64,000 nucleotides of DNA from an uncultured Rhizobium sp. (GTDB lineage: Bacteria > Pseudomonadota > Alphaproteobacteria > Rhizobiales > Rhizobiaceae). Made by a program: the position numbers and the translations under genes. Below the pieces are notes generated by a model that was not told where the DNA came from, searched no databases, and saw only the letters and a list, made by a program, of their open reading frames with translations. The DNA is taken from contig CAMFHE010000010.1 in assembly GCA_945952045.1 (NCBI GenBank), positions 1 to 64,000 on the forward strand. The letters are read 5' to 3'. Of this stretch, positions 43,810 to 53,032 are shown in pieces (positions within the stretch are counted from its first letter, which is position 1; each line of letters opens with the position of its first letter).

Positions 43810-45000
43810 ATGGCGTCGCAAGGCAGTTTGTTCATGGGGCGGCGGGGTGCGATGTGGCGCGGTTACGCGCTGATCGCGCCGCTTCTGCTTTTCCTGATGG
43901 CGACGTTTCTCGTGCCGGCGGGCCTGATCGTCTGGCGCAGCGTTGCCGACCCGGAGATGGGGGCAGCGCTGCCGACGACGGCTGTGGCCCTTGCGAGCTG
44001 GGACGGCAAGCAACTGCCCGGTCCCGAGGCAGAGGCGGCGCTTGCCGCCGACCTGAAGGCGGCGGATCGCGCCGCACTCGCCTCGCTCAGCCGCCGGCTT
44101 TCCTATGAGGACGCGGGGTTTCGCGCGCTGCTGCAATCGACGCGGCGGGCGCTCGATGCCGGAAAGACCGCGCCGCTGGCGGCAATCAACCCGCAATGGG
44201 GCGACAACGGCACCTGGCAGATCATGAAGCGGGCCGTCGGCCCGGCCGGCAGTTACCATCTGCTCTCCGCCTTCGACCTCAAGCATGATTATGTCGAGGG
44301 CGTCGTTCCCTCGCGCGACGGCGGGCTCTATCGCTCGATCATCTTGCGCACCTTCGCGATTGCCTTCATGACTTCGGTGATCACGCTGCTGATCGCCTTT
44401 CCGCTCTGCGCCTTCCTGTTGCGGCAGACGCCCCGGGTTCACAATCTGCTGCTGCTGATGGTGCTCTTGCCGTTCTGGACATCGATCCTGGTGCGCACCA
44501 CCTCCTGGCTGGCGCTGTTGCAGGATCGCGGTGTCATCAACACGCTGCTGATGGATCTCGGCCTTATCGATGCGCCTTTACACCTGCTGTACAATCGCTT
44601 CGGCGTCATCGTCGCGCTTGTACATGTCATGCTGCCCTTCATGATCTTTCCGCTGCTCAGCAACATGCGCTCCATTGATTCACGACTTTATCGCGCCGCG
44701 CTGTCGCTGGGTGCAACGCCTGTACACGCATTTTTCCGCGTCTACCTGCCGCAGGCCATGCCAGGCATGATGGCGGGAACGCTGATGGTGTTCGTGGTAA
44801 CGCTCGGCTTCTACATCACGCCGATGCTGGTCGGCGGACCGGCCGACCAGATGATCAGCTATTACATCGCGCTGTTCACGACAGGCACGCTGAACTGGGG
44901 CCTCGCCTCATCGCTGGGCCTCATCCTGCTCACCGCGACCATGTCGCTTTATGCACTGCAGAATTTCCTGGCTAGCGGCAGCAACGGACGGGGACGGTGA
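43810..45000 (+). CDS. PotB-type ABC permease with large periplasmic insert
   Basis: 396 residues, about 100 longer than the PotB-type permease at 19395-20285. TM1 spans ~18-42, then residues ~44-174 form a hydrophilic, presumably periplasmic insert (rich in Ala, Asp, Arg; with NPQWGDNGTWQIMKRA), before the remaining core of about five TM helices and the coupling loop ALSLGATPVHAFFRVYLPQAMPG. Some polyamine-type permeases of Alphaproteobacteria carry such an insert; it may contact the binding protein. Its stop overlaps the GTG start of the next permease. Confidence 0.9.
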   Translation: MASQGSLFMGRRGAMWRGYALIAPLLLFLMATFLVPAGLIVWRSVADPEMGAALPTTAVALASWDGKQLPGPEAEAALAADLKAADRAALASLSRRLSYEDAGFRALLQSTRRALDAGKTAPLAAINPQWGDNGTWQIMKRAVGPAGSYHLLSAFDLKHDYVEGVVPSRDGGLYRSIILRTFAIAFMTSVITLLIAFPLCAFLLRQTPRVHNLLLLMVLLPFWTSILVRTTSWLALLQDRGVINTLLMDLGLIDAPLHLLYNRFGVIVALVHVMLPFMIFPLLSNMRSIDSRLYRAALSLGATPVHAFFRVYLPQAMPGMMAGTLMVFVVTLGFYITPMLVGGPADQMISYYIALFTTGTLNWGLASSLGLILLTATMSLYALQNFLASGSNGRGR

Positions 45001-45815
45001 ACACAATGGCTAAACGTTTTTCCACGCCAACCACCCGTTTCGGCAATGTCGCGCTGGCGACCGTCGCCATCGTCAGCCTCGTCTTCCTGATGACGCCGCT
45101 GGTGGTGATCGTGCTGTTCTCCTTCAATTCCGGCGGAGATTTCAGCTATCCGATCAAGGGGTTTTCGCTACGCTGGTATGCGGAATTCTTCACCACGCCG
45201 ACCTGGACGGATGCGCTTGCCAACAGCCTGATGGTGGCCGTGGCGACCACGGCGCTGGCGACGCCGCTCGGCACAATGGCCGCCCTTGGTCTGGCGACGC
45301 CCGGCCTACCGGGCCGCCGCATCATCAACGGTTTCCTGCTGATCCCGATGATTGCGCCGGTCGTCATCGTCGGCGTCGGCATGTATTTTCTGTTCTCGAT
45401 GATCGGCCTCACCGCCACATTCTTCGGCCTCGTGCTGGCACATACGGCGCTCGCCGTCCCCTTCGTCGTCGTCACCGTCTCGGCGGTGCTGACCGCGCTC
45501 GACCGGCGGCTGCTGTGGGCGGCGGCCAGCATGGGCGCGACGCCATTCAAAGGGTTTCGCGCCGTGACCTTGCCCGCCATCCTGCCCGGCATCGGCTCCG
45601 GCGCCATCTTTGCCTTCGCCACCTCGCTGGACGAAGTCGTCGTCACCGTCTTCCTCGCCGGCCCCGGCCAGCGAACATTGCCGCGCGAAATGTTCACCGT
45701 CGCCCGCGATACGCTGACGCCGACCATCGCCGCAGCGGCGACTGTGGTGATGGTCCTTTCGATGCTGCTTCTCGGCATTTCCCTTCTCACGAACCGTAAA
45801 ACGCAGAAAAGCTAG
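44997..45815 (+). CDS. PotC-type ABC transporter permease
   Basis: 272 residues if the GTG at 44997 is used (overlapping the preceding stop); an ATG at 45006 (MAKRFSTPTT) is equally possible. About six transmembrane helices and the coupling loop AASMGATPFKGFRAVTLPAILPG are visible. It completes the importer AT-PotA-PotD-PotB-PotC. The gene is followed by a short non-coding gap before the convergent thioesterase gene. Confidence 0.9.
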   Translation: MNTMAKRFSTPTTRFGNVALATVAIVSLVFLMTPLVVIVLFSFNSGGDFSYPIKGFSLRWYAEFFTTPTWTDALANSLMVAVATTALATPLGTMAALGLATPGLPGRRIINGFLLIPMIAPVVIVGVGMYFLFSMIGLTATFFGLVLAHTALAVPFVVVTVSAVLTALDRRLLWAAASMGATPFKGFRAVTLPAILPGIGSGAIFAFATSLDEVVVTVFLAGPGQRTLPREMFTVARDTLTPTIAAAATVVMVLSMLLLGISLLTNRKTQKS

Positions 45816-45928
45816 CTTTTGCCGGGAACCCATTGGCGAAAATGCGCACGTCCCATGTCACCGTCCGTTTGAGCGTCCGATCCGCTTGCAAACACGGTGG
45901 GTTGGATGCGCTCTGTTCAAGTCAGGTT

Positions 45929-46354
45929 TCAGGCTCCCGTTGGCCCGTCGATAAGGCGTCGGGCACCAAGCAAAATCTCCTCCGGAAGTGGTCTTGACTG
46001 CCGCGCCTCCAGGTCGAAATAAACGGAGACTGCCACGAGTTCCGCGCAGAGCGCGTCGTCAGCCTTGTCGGTCAGCAGGTGACGGGTGGTGAGTGAGGTT
46101 CGGCCCACTTTCGTGACGGAGCTCCTGATCTCGAACAGGCTGCCGACCGGCAGTTCCTGCCGGAAGTCTATTTCGTAGCGGCGGTCCGCCCAGCCTTGCC
46201 GGCGTTCGGCGATCCAGGCGGGCGAATAGCCGCTCGCGGCCATCAGGTGCCAGAGCGACTGGTCGAATGCGGCAATGTAAAATTGCACATTCATGTGCCC
46301 CATGGCGTCGCATTGCACCGGATAGACGACGCCCTGATAGGTGAGAAGCGGCAC
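45929..46354 (-). CDS. 4HBT-type acyl-CoA thioesterase
   Basis: 141 residues, a hotdog-fold thioesterase. The catalytic helix motif is VQCDAMGHMNVQFYIAAFDQ (Asp-x2-Gly-His-x-Asn), followed by YEIDFRQELPVGSLFEI. It hydrolyses small CoA esters in the cytosol. The start is GTG at 46354: an AAAGGAGG site lies 6 nt upstream and no ATG fits. Divergent from the LysR gene at 46422. Thioesterases of this type accompany BKACE enzymes in carnitine degradation, and a BKACE gene lies 2.2 kb away. Confidence 0.87.
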   Translation of the reverse strand: MPLLTYQGVVYPVQCDAMGHMNVQFYIAAFDQSLWHLMAASGYSPAWIAERRQGWADRRYEIDFRQELPVGSLFEIRSSVTKVGRTSLTTRHLLTDKADDALCAELVAVSVYFDLEARQSRPLPEEILLGARRLIDGPTGA

Positions 46355-46421
46355 GGTAAACCTCCTTTGTTCGATTGAAGCTTTTATGCAATAGATATGG
46401 CGTAAAGCATAGATTTGGAGA

Positions 46422-47384
46422 ATGCTCATGGCGCGGCAACGACGGCGCTTCGTCTGGGAAATCGACTGGAACCTGTTGAGAACCTTCATGGTCATCGTGC
46501 AGGAGCGCGGGCTGACGGCGGCGGGGGAAAAGCTCTCGCTCAAGCAGCCGACCGTCAGCAATGCGCTGAAGCGGCTGGAAATTCACATGGATTGCCGGCT
46601 GGTCGAGCGGAATGCCTCGCATTTCGCGGTCACGCCGGCTGGGCAAAGGTTGTTCAACGAATGCGTTGCGCTGTTCGAGATCGTGTCCGGCCTGCCGCAG
46701 CATATGGAGGAACAGCCCGGAGACCTGACCGGCCATATCGAGATCGCGCTTGCCAGTCATGTCGTCTGCCCGTTCCTCGACGAGGTGCTCGCCGGTTTCC
46801 ACACCAGCTTTCCGCAGGTCACGCTCTCGCTCTCTGTCGCCTCCAGTCAGGATGTGATGACGGCCGTGCTTAATCGCGATGCCGGCTTGGGCATCTGCCT
46901 GGTGCAGGAGCGGCATCCGAAACTCGAATACGATCTGCTCTACCGCGAAAGTTTCGGCTATTTCTGCGGCGCGCGCCATCCGCTGTTCGGCGTGCCGGAT
47001 CTGCCGCTGCAGGCGCTGCGCCATGAACCCTATGTCTCCTTCAAGACCGACCAGATGTCCGGCGCGCTCTGGCCCGTGGCGCTGCTGCGTCAGCAAGAGG
47101 GTTTCGAGGGCCAGACTGTCGGCACCTCCTCGCATCTGGAGGAGATCAAGCGGCTGATCATCGCCGGCTTCGGTTTCGGGCCGCTGCCGATCCATGTGGT
47201 GGAGGAGGACGTGCGCGCCGGGCGCCTCTGGCGTCTGCCGCCCTATGAAAACCCGCCTGTGATCGACGTGCATCTCGTCTATGACGGCACGGCGCGCCGC
47301 AACCGCGCCGAAACCATTCTGCTTGCTGAACTGCGCAAGGCGATCGACACGATCCCCTTTGCGCAGCGCACCTATCCAGCCTAA
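46422..47384 (+). CDS. LysR family transcriptional regulator
   Basis: 320 residues. The HTH covers about 15-75 (WNLLRTFMVIVQERGLTAAG, LKQPTVSNALKRLEIHMDCRLVER), then a linker and a full effector domain to the C-terminus. Divergent from the thioesterase gene (67 bp spacer), so it probably controls it, and possibly the amidohydrolase/BKACE operon whose end it faces. Its TAA stop is formed by the first bases of a repeat element. Confidence 0.9.
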   Translation: MLMARQRRRFVWEIDWNLLRTFMVIVQERGLTAAGEKLSLKQPTVSNALKRLEIHMDCRLVERNASHFAVTPAGQRLFNECVALFEIVSGLPQHMEEQPGDLTGHIEIALASHVVCPFLDEVLAGFHTSFPQVTLSLSVASSQDVMTAVLNRDAGLGICLVQERHPKLEYDLLYRESFGYFCGARHPLFGVPDLPLQALRHEPYVSFKTDQMSGALWPVALLRQQEGFEGQTVGTSSHLEEIKRLIIAGFGFGPLPIHVVEEDVRAGRLWRLPPYENPPVIDVHLVYDGTARRNRAETILLAELRKAIDTIPFAQRTYPA

Positions 47385-47487
47385 AGCGCGTCGCGATCTT
47401 TCAGATTCGCTTCCTGCGCTTTAGATCTTTGATTTTTCGCATGTCGTTCTCGCAAAACCGCTGCACACTTCTGCGCGACATGCTTTA
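47382..47487. repeat. RIME-like twin-palindrome intergenic element
   Basis: About 106 bp made of two large palindromes: AAAGCGC (47383-47389) pairing with GCGCTTT (47416-47422), and GCATGTCG (47439-47446) pairing with CGACATGC (47476-47483). Size and structure match the Rhizobium intergenic mosaic elements (RIME1, ~106 bp, two palindromes). Its outermost TAAAGC and GCTTTA bases supply the stop codons of both convergent genes. Confidence 0.8.
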
Positions 47488-48513
47488 GCCATTTTCCGCG
47501 CCGAAGCCGGTCAGGAACGCTGTCAGGTTGTCGCCGAGTTCGTCGCAGAGATAGCCGCCCTCCTGCACGATGACGGTGGGCAAACGCAACCGGCCGATGG
47601 CTTCGGCAATGCGCGCAAAGCCCGGTGTCGATACGGACAGGCCGCCGAACGGATCCTTTTCGAAGGCATCAAGGCCGAGGGCCACGACAATCGCATCCGG
47701 CGAGAAGGCCTCGACGCGGCGGATGGCTGCCGAAAGCGCTTCCAGAAAGACGTCGTCACCGGATTTGCGTTGCAGCGGCAGATTGAAATTATAGCCGAGG
47801 CCGAGCCCCTGACCCCGCTCATCCGCATGCCCCCAGAAGAAGGGATAGAAACGCACCGGATCGGCATGGATCGAGACCGTGAGCACGTCGGCGCGCTCAT
47901 AGAACATGCCTTGGGTGCCATTGCCGTGATGCAGGTCCACATCGAGGATGGCGACGCGTTTCGCCTGGCCCAGCAGGTGCTGGGCGGCGATGCCGGAATT
48001 GTTGAAAAAGCAGAAGCCGCCGGCGACATCGCGAAAGGCATGGTGGCCCGGCGGGCGGCAGAGCGCATAGGACCATTTGTCCCCGGCCATGACGGCTTGC
48101 GCCGCGGAAACGGCGGTCGAGGCACTCCAGAGCGCGCTTTCGAACGTATGCTCGGAAATCGGGCAGGATGTATCGGCCATGTGATAGCCGGCCTGACCGA
48201 CGGCAGAGGCGGGGTAGCTACCGGTGCGGGCAATCGGATGGATATTGGGGATCACCTCGGCCGATGCGCCATCGATATGCTGCCAGCGCTCATAGATGCG
48301 GCTCAGAAAGTCCAGATATTCCGGCGTATGCACGGCGGAGACCGGGGCAAGGCCGTGATCCCTGGGCCGAACGATCTCCATGCCCGCAGCTCGCGCACCG
48401 GCCAGCAGGCGCTCGACGCGCTCCGGCTGTTCCGGATTTGGGCGCGGCGCACCGCTCGACAGGAAGAAACTCGGATCGTGGCGCTTCTGTTCTTCGGCAA
48501 AAAAGGTCTTCAT
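47485..48513 (-). CDS. Histone-deacetylase-family acetylpolyamine amidohydrolase
   Basis: 342 residues, the length of bacterial acetylpolyamine amidohydrolase. Active-site residues are complete and at nearly the positions known for the Mycoplana enzyme: H157-H158 (RPPGHHAF), zinc ligands D193 and H195 (DVDLHHGNGT) and D282 (GLDAFEKDP), and Tyr321 (EGGYL). It removes acetyl groups from N-acetylated amines such as acetylputrescine, acetylcadaverine or acetylspermidine. It is the last gene of an operon with a BKACE enzyme, an aminotransferase and an amino-acid ABC importer, suggesting catabolism of an N-acetylated diamine or beta-amino acid. Confidence 0.93.
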   Translation of the reverse strand: MKTFFAEEQKRHDPSFFLSSGAPRPNPEQPERVERLLAGARAAGMEIVRPRDHGLAPVSAVHTPEYLDFLSRIYERWQHIDGASAEVIPNIHPIARTGSYPASAVGQAGYHMADTSCPISEHTFESALWSASTAVSAAQAVMAGDKWSYALCRPPGHHAFRDVAGGFCFFNNSGIAAQHLLGQAKRVAILDVDLHHGNGTQGMFYERADVLTVSIHADPVRFYPFFWGHADERGQGLGLGYNFNLPLQRKSGDDVFLEALSAAIRRVEAFSPDAIVVALGLDAFEKDPFGGLSVSTPGFARIAEAIGRLRLPTVIVQEGGYLCDELGDNLTAFLTGFGAENG

Positions 48514-48525
48514 CGTTCTCTCTCC

Positions 48526-49455
48526 TCAGAATGCGACGCGGTCGCCGCCCTTGAGGCCGAGCATGGCACGCGCCTCCTCTGGCGTCGCCACCTCCAGCGA
48601 AAGCCCGTCCAGGATCGTGCGAATGCGGCGCACCTGGTCGGCGTTGGAGGCTGCAAGCGACCGACCATCGAAAAGACTGTCCTCAAGCCCAACGCGCACG
48701 CTGCCGCCCATTGTCGCCGCCATTGTTATCATCGGCATCTGCTTGCGCCCGGCGGCCAGCACCGAGAAGCGGTAGTCATCGCCGAAAAGCTTGTCGGCGA
48801 TCTGCTTCATGTGCATGAGGTTTTCGGGATCGGCCCCGATGCCGCCGAGAACGCCGAAGACGAATTGCATGAAGGGCGTGCCGGGGATCAACCCGCGATC
48901 CCGGAAATGGGCAAGCGTATAGAGATGCCCGACATCGTAGCATTCGAACTCGAAACGCGTGCCACAGCCCTCGCCCAGACGTTTAAGGATCGCTTCGATA
49001 TCTGCAAAAGTATTGCGGAAAATCGTACCACGCGTCGCTTCCAGCAATTCGGGTTCCCAGGCGTGCTGCCAGTCGCGCGGCCTGTCGAGCATCGGGAAAA
49101 GGCCGAAATTCATCGAGCCCATGTTAAGCGAACACATTTCCGGTTCGGCCGCCAGCGCCGCCGCCAGCCGGTCCTCCAGCGTCATGACGGAAGAGCCGCC
49201 GGTGCTGATGTTGATGACCGCATCGCAGGCCTGCTTGATGACCGGCAGAAAGCGCATGAATACCTTGGGGTCGGCTGTCGGCCGCCCGTCTTCGGGGTCG
49301 CGGGCATGCAGGTGCAGGATCGAGGCTCCGGCCTCCGCCGCCGCGATGGCCTCGGCGGCGATATCCTCCGGCTTGTAGGGCAGATGCGGCGACATGGACG
49401 GCGTATGCACCGAGCCCGTCACCGCGCAGGTGATGATGACCTTGTTGGGTTTCAT
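48526..49455 (-). CDS. BKACE (DUF849) beta-keto-acid cleavage enzyme
   Basis: 309 residues. The metal-binding ILHLHARDPEDGRP (H48, H50), the substrate segment NISTGGSS and the C-terminal AATMGGSVRVGLEDSLF are hallmarks of beta-keto acid cleavage enzymes, which react a beta-keto acid with acetyl-CoA to give acetoacetate and a new acyl-CoA. Known members act on 3-keto-5-aminohexanoate and dehydrocarnitine, among others; specificity cannot be read here. It lies between the aminotransferase gene (12 bp) and the amidohydrolase gene (12 bp). A keto acid from the aminotransferase is the obvious substrate, and the thioesterase at 45929 could act on its product. Confidence 0.92.
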   Translation of the reverse strand: MKPNKVIITCAVTGSVHTPSMSPHLPYKPEDIAAEAIAAAEAGASILHLHARDPEDGRPTADPKVFMRFLPVIKQACDAVINISTGGSSVMTLEDRLAAALAAEPEMCSLNMGSMNFGLFPMLDRPRDWQHAWEPELLEATRGTIFRNTFADIEAILKRLGEGCGTRFEFECYDVGHLYTLAHFRDRGLIPGTPFMQFVFGVLGGIGADPENLMHMKQIADKLFGDDYRFSVLAAGRKQMPMITMAATMGGSVRVGLEDSLFDGRSLAASNADQVRRIRTILDGLSLEVATPEEARAMLGLKGGDRVAF

Positions 49456-49466
49456 GGGGACTGCTC

Positions 49467-50837
49467 CTACTTGCGCACCGGCAGCGAAAGCTCGCCGGCA
49501 AGCTGGCCAAGCGTCGCATCGAGGATCGTGACGATCTCGCCGAGCTGTTCTTGCGTGGTGATCATCGGCGGGCAGACGAGGAAATGATCGCCCTCGACGC
49601 CGCCGCGCGTGCGGCGCGAATAGATGATCAGCCCGCGCTCGTAGGCGATATCGACGACGCGCTGGTGGACGTCGAGCACCTTCGGCAGCGGCGACATGGT
49701 TTCGCGGTCGGAAACGAATTCGGCGGCGAGCAGCAGGCCCTTGCCGCGCACATCACCGATGAAGGGATAGCGCTCCGCAAGGCTTTCCAGCTCGGACTTC
49801 ATGAGATCGCCGATACGCGTGGCGTTTCCGAGCAGATCCTGACGTTCGATTTCGTCGAGCACGGCAAGGCCTGCGGCGCAGGCGAGCGGGTTTCCGGCAT
49901 AGGTGTAGCCATGGGCGAAACCGCCGCGATCCAGCACCGGTTTGACCAGTTTCGAATGGGCGATCATCGCGCCGAGCGGGCAATAGCCGGCGCCAAGGCC
50001 CTTGGAGAGCGCAATAATATCCGGCCGGCAATTCCAGTGGTCGCCGCCGAGATAGCGGCCGGTGCGGCCCGCGCCGCTCATCACCTCGTCATGGATCAGC
50101 AGAATGCCGTATTTGTCGCAGATCTCGCGGATGCGCGGATAATAGCTGTCGGGCGCGACCAGCGCGCCGGTGGAGGCGCCGCCGATCGGCTCCATGATGA
50201 AGGCGAGCACGCTTTGCGGCCCCTCCTCCAGGATTTTCTCCTCCAGCATGTCGGCATAACGCAGGCCTCTCTCGGCAAGCGAAAAATTGTCTCGGTCGAG
50301 ATAGGCGGTCGGGGCCTTGATATGCGGCATGTCACGCAGCATCGGCAGGAAGGGCTTTTTCAACGCATCGTATCCGGTGACGGCAAGCGCGCCGAGCGTC
50401 GAACCGTGATAGGAGGGAAAGCGCGAGATCACCTTCCAGCGCTCCGGCTGATCGGTGGCGAGCGCCCATTGCCGGGCGAGTTTCAGGGCCGATTCCACCG
50501 CCTCCGAGCCGCCGGAAACGAAGAACACCCGGTCGAGCCCCTCTGGCATGTAGCCGGCGAGACGCAGTGCCAGATCCTCCGCCGGCTGGTTTTCGAAATG
50601 CAGGCGATAGGCGAAGGTCACCTTGTCCATCTGCCGTTTCATGGCGTCGAGCACGTTTTGGTTGGAATGGCCAATATTGACGACCATGGCGCCGCTGGAG
50701 CCGTCGATGACCCTCCGGCCGTGCTCGTCCCAGATGTAGATGCCTTCGGCGCGCTCGGCGATCGGCCGGCGCAGGCGGGACTGGTAGAAGAGATGCGATG
50801 CCGGGCGTTCGCCGGGCGCAGTCGATTGCTGGCTCAT
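49467..50837 (-). CDS. Class III PLP aminotransferase
   Basis: 456 residues. FVSGGSEAVESALKLAR, SYHGSTLGALAVTGY, the Asp of LIHDEVMSGAGRTGR and Schiff-base Lys279 (ALSKGLGAGYCPLGA) are present. Members of this branch include beta-alanine/omega-amino acid and taurine or adenosylmethionine-type aminotransferases. In this operon a beta-amino acid would give the beta-keto acid needed by the adjacent BKACE. The start MSQQSTAPG was chosen because it matches family length; the ribosome-binding site is weak. Confidence 0.9.
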   Translation of the reverse strand: MSQQSTAPGERPASHLFYQSRLRRPIAERAEGIYIWDEHGRRVIDGSSGAMVVNIGHSNQNVLDAMKRQMDKVTFAYRLHFENQPAEDLALRLAGYMPEGLDRVFFVSGGSEAVESALKLARQWALATDQPERWKVISRFPSYHGSTLGALAVTGYDALKKPFLPMLRDMPHIKAPTAYLDRDNFSLAERGLRYADMLEEKILEEGPQSVLAFIMEPIGGASTGALVAPDSYYPRIREICDKYGILLIHDEVMSGAGRTGRYLGGDHWNCRPDIIALSKGLGAGYCPLGAMIAHSKLVKPVLDRGGFAHGYTYAGNPLACAAGLAVLDEIERQDLLGNATRIGDLMKSELESLAERYPFIGDVRGKGLLLAAEFVSDRETMSPLPKVLDVHQRVVDIAYERGLIIYSRRTRGGVEGDHFLVCPPMITTQEQLGEIVTILDATLGQLAGELSLPVRK

Positions 50838-50883
50838 GATCGATCCATTGAAGAAAGACAAAAATGCAGCGGCCGGAGACAGT

Positions 50884-51648
50884 CTAGCCGTTGAGGAACT
50901 TCTTGAGGAAGCTGCGGGTGCGTTCCTGCACCGGATTTCGGAAAAGATCGTCGGGCTTTCCCTCCTCGACGACCGCGCCATCGGCCATGAAGATCACCCG
51001 GTCGGCGACTTCGGCGGCAAAACGCATCTCGTGGGTGACGATGACCATGGTCATGTGCTCGCTGGCCAGCTGCTTCATGACGAGATTGACCTCGTCCACC
51101 AGCTCCGGGTCGAGCGCCGAGGTCGCCTCGTCGAACAGCATGACCTTTGGCTGCATGGCAAGCGCCCTGGCAATCGCCACGCGCTGCTTCTGACCGCCCG
51201 ACAGACGCGCCGGATAGGCGTCGATCTTGTCGGCAAGGCCCACCTTGTCGAGCATCTTGAGGGCAAGCGCCCGCGCCTCCGCCTTCGCCATGCCCTTCAG
51301 CTTGATCGGGGCGATGGTGATGTTTTCGGCGACGCTCAGGTGCGGGAAGAGGTTAAAATGCTGGAATACCATGCCCATCTGCTGGCGCACGCCGTTAATG
51401 TGGCGTTCGAAGGCGCGGCGGTCGAGCTTCTGGTTGACTTGCACGCCATCGAGCCAGACTTCGCCGCCATCGAGCGTTTCGAGATGGTTGATCGAGCGCA
51501 GCAGCGTACTCTTGCCCGAGCCGCTCGGGCCGATCACGGCAACGATCTGGCCGCGCGCGACGCTGAAATCGATGCCCTTCAGCACTTCCAGCGGACCAAA
51601 GACTTTCCGGGCGCCGCGCACCTCGATCATCGGACGGATATCGTTCAT
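50884..51648 (-). CDS. Polar amino-acid ABC transporter ATP-binding protein
   Basis: 254 residues, the GlnQ/HisP type. Walker [10 protein letters not shown] (40-48), signature [15 protein letters not shown] (from 149), Walker [17 protein letters not shown] (169-184) and the switch His in IVTHEM are intact. It lacks a C-terminal regulatory domain, as usual for this class. Start overlaps the preceding permease stop (ATGA). It drives import by the two permeases and the binding protein of the same operon. Confidence 0.93.
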   Translation of the reverse strand: MNDIRPMIEVRGARKVFGPLEVLKGIDFSVARGQIVAVIGPSGSGKSTLLRSINHLETLDGGEVWLDGVQVNQKLDRRAFERHINGVRQQMGMVFQHFNLFPHLSVAENITIAPIKLKGMAKAEARALALKMLDKVGLADKIDAYPARLSGGQKQRVAIARALAMQPKVMLFDEATSALDPELVDEVNLVMKQLASEHMTMVIVTHEMRFAAEVADRVIFMADGAVVEEGKPDDLFRNPVQERTRSFLKKFLNG

Positions 51649-52310
51649 CGCGAAAGCTCCACTTTCCGTTCGATCCCGCGCAGGATCGCCTCGAGGATGA
51701 GATTGAGACCATAATAGAGGGCGGCCGCCGTCAGGTAGAATTCGAAGGGCCGGTAGGTCTCGCTGATGACCAGCTGCGAACTGTGCACCAGCTCGGCAAT
51801 GCCGATCATCGAGACAATGGAGGATTCCTTCAGAAGCGCGATCATCATATTGCCGACGGCCGGCACCGTATTGCGCACGGCCTGCGGCACGACGATGTAG
51901 ATCCGAGTCCGCCAGGCGCCGAAACCGAGTGAGCGCGCCGCCTCCGTCTGCCCCTTGTCCAACGAGACAATACCCGCGCGAAAAATGTCGGCATTGTAGA
52001 CGGCGAAATGCAGGCTCAGCGCAATGATGCCCGACCATATCGCGGGAATATCGATGCCGACCTGCACCAGGCCGAAATAGATGAGGAAGAGCTGCAGCAG
52101 CAGCGGCGTGCCCATGAACAGCCACATGAAGAAGCGCACGGGATAACGCAGCAGCGGCGGGGCATACAGCACCAGAAGCGCAAAACCGATGCCGGCGACG
52201 ACGCTGAGGACAGCGGAGACGGACGAGATGACGGCGGTCCACCACAGACCCATGCTGATCAGCGGCCAGTATTCAGGAACGATGCTGAAATCGAGACCCT
52301 GCATCTTCAC
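51645..52310 (-). CDS. Polar amino-acid ABC transporter permease (HisM/GlnP type)
   Basis: 221 residues with about five transmembrane helices and the coupling segment [32 protein letters not shown], which is the family's EAA loop. It pairs with the preceding, related permease. Overlaps by 4 bp at both ends with its neighbours, so translation is coupled. Confidence 0.92.
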   Translation of the reverse strand: MKMQGLDFSIVPEYWPLISMGLWWTAVISSVSAVLSVVAGIGFALLVLYAPPLLRYPVRFFMWLFMGTPLLLQLFLIYFGLVQVGIDIPAIWSGIIALSLHFAVYNADIFRAGIVSLDKGQTEAARSLGFGAWRTRIYIVVPQAVRNTVPAVGNMMIALLKESSIVSMIGIAELVHSSQLVISETYRPFEFYLTAAALYYGLNLILEAILRGIERKVELSR

Positions 52311-52957
52311 GCCTCCCCGGCATAAGCGCGGTCGAGACGGTCGACGACCAGCGTCAACCCGTAGACCATGATCATGTACAGCACCGCCGTCACCGCGAAG
52401 ATCTCGAACGGCTTGTATGTGGAGCCGATGAAGCGCTGGGCCGTATAGGTCAGCTCGACCACAGAAATGGTGGCGACGAGCGCCGTGCCCTTCACCAGCG
52501 CCACGGCGTTGACGCCGAGCGGGCGGATCATCAGCTTGGCGGCCTGCGGCAGCACGATCCAGCGCATCGACTGTCCCTCGCCAAACCCGAGCGACCGCGA
52601 AGCCTCCATCTGCCCGCGATCGACGGAAAGCACGCCGCCACGGATCGATTCCGCCATATAGGCCGCGATGTTGAGGCCAAGCGCGATGGCGCCCGCCGCA
52701 AACGGCTCAAGCTGAATGCCAACCTGCGGCCCGCCGAAATAGAGCAGGAAAATCTGGATCAGCGCCGGCGTGCCCCGGAAGACGCTGACATAGGCCGCGC
52801 CGATGAAGCGCAACACGGCGGAATGCGAGAGGCGAAGCGCCGCAATCAATGCCGCCACGGCAAGACCGATGAACAGCGATAGAAAGGAAAGTTCGACTGT
52901 CGTCCAGGCGGCCTTGACGAAGACCGGGAAAATGCGACCGATGAGAGCGATATCCAT
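52307..52957 (-). CDS. Polar amino-acid ABC transporter permease (HisQ type)
   Basis: 216 residues, about five transmembrane helices, EAA loop MEASRSLGFGEGQSMRWIVLPQAAKLM. Together with the second permease it forms the inner-membrane channel. It is separated from the binding-protein gene by 75 bp that contain a stable hairpin. Confidence 0.92.
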   Translation of the reverse strand: MDIALIGRIFPVFVKAAWTTVELSFLSLFIGLAVAALIAALRLSHSAVLRFIGAAYVSVFRGTPALIQIFLLYFGGPQVGIQLEPFAAGAIALGLNIAAYMAESIRGGVLSVDRGQMEASRSLGFGEGQSMRWIVLPQAAKLMIRPLGVNAVALVKGTALVATISVVELTYTAQRFIGSTYKPFEIFAVTAVLYMIMVYGLTLVVDRLDRAYAGEA

Positions 52958-52985
52958 GTTCGGATCCTTAGCGCTGGGTCAGCCG

Positions 52986-53005
52986 GCCGGCAGCGGTCTG
53001 CCGGC
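52986..53005. other. Intercistronic hairpin after binding-protein gene
   Basis: Stem GCCGGCAG (52986-52993) and CTGCCGGC (52998-53005) with a CGGT tetraloop, between the binding-protein stop and the first permease start. Same position as the hairpin at 20316-20336 in the other importer operon; likely adjusts subunit ratio. Confidence 0.55.
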
Positions 53006-53032
53006 ACGACCCGTCGCAAGACTGCGATACGA

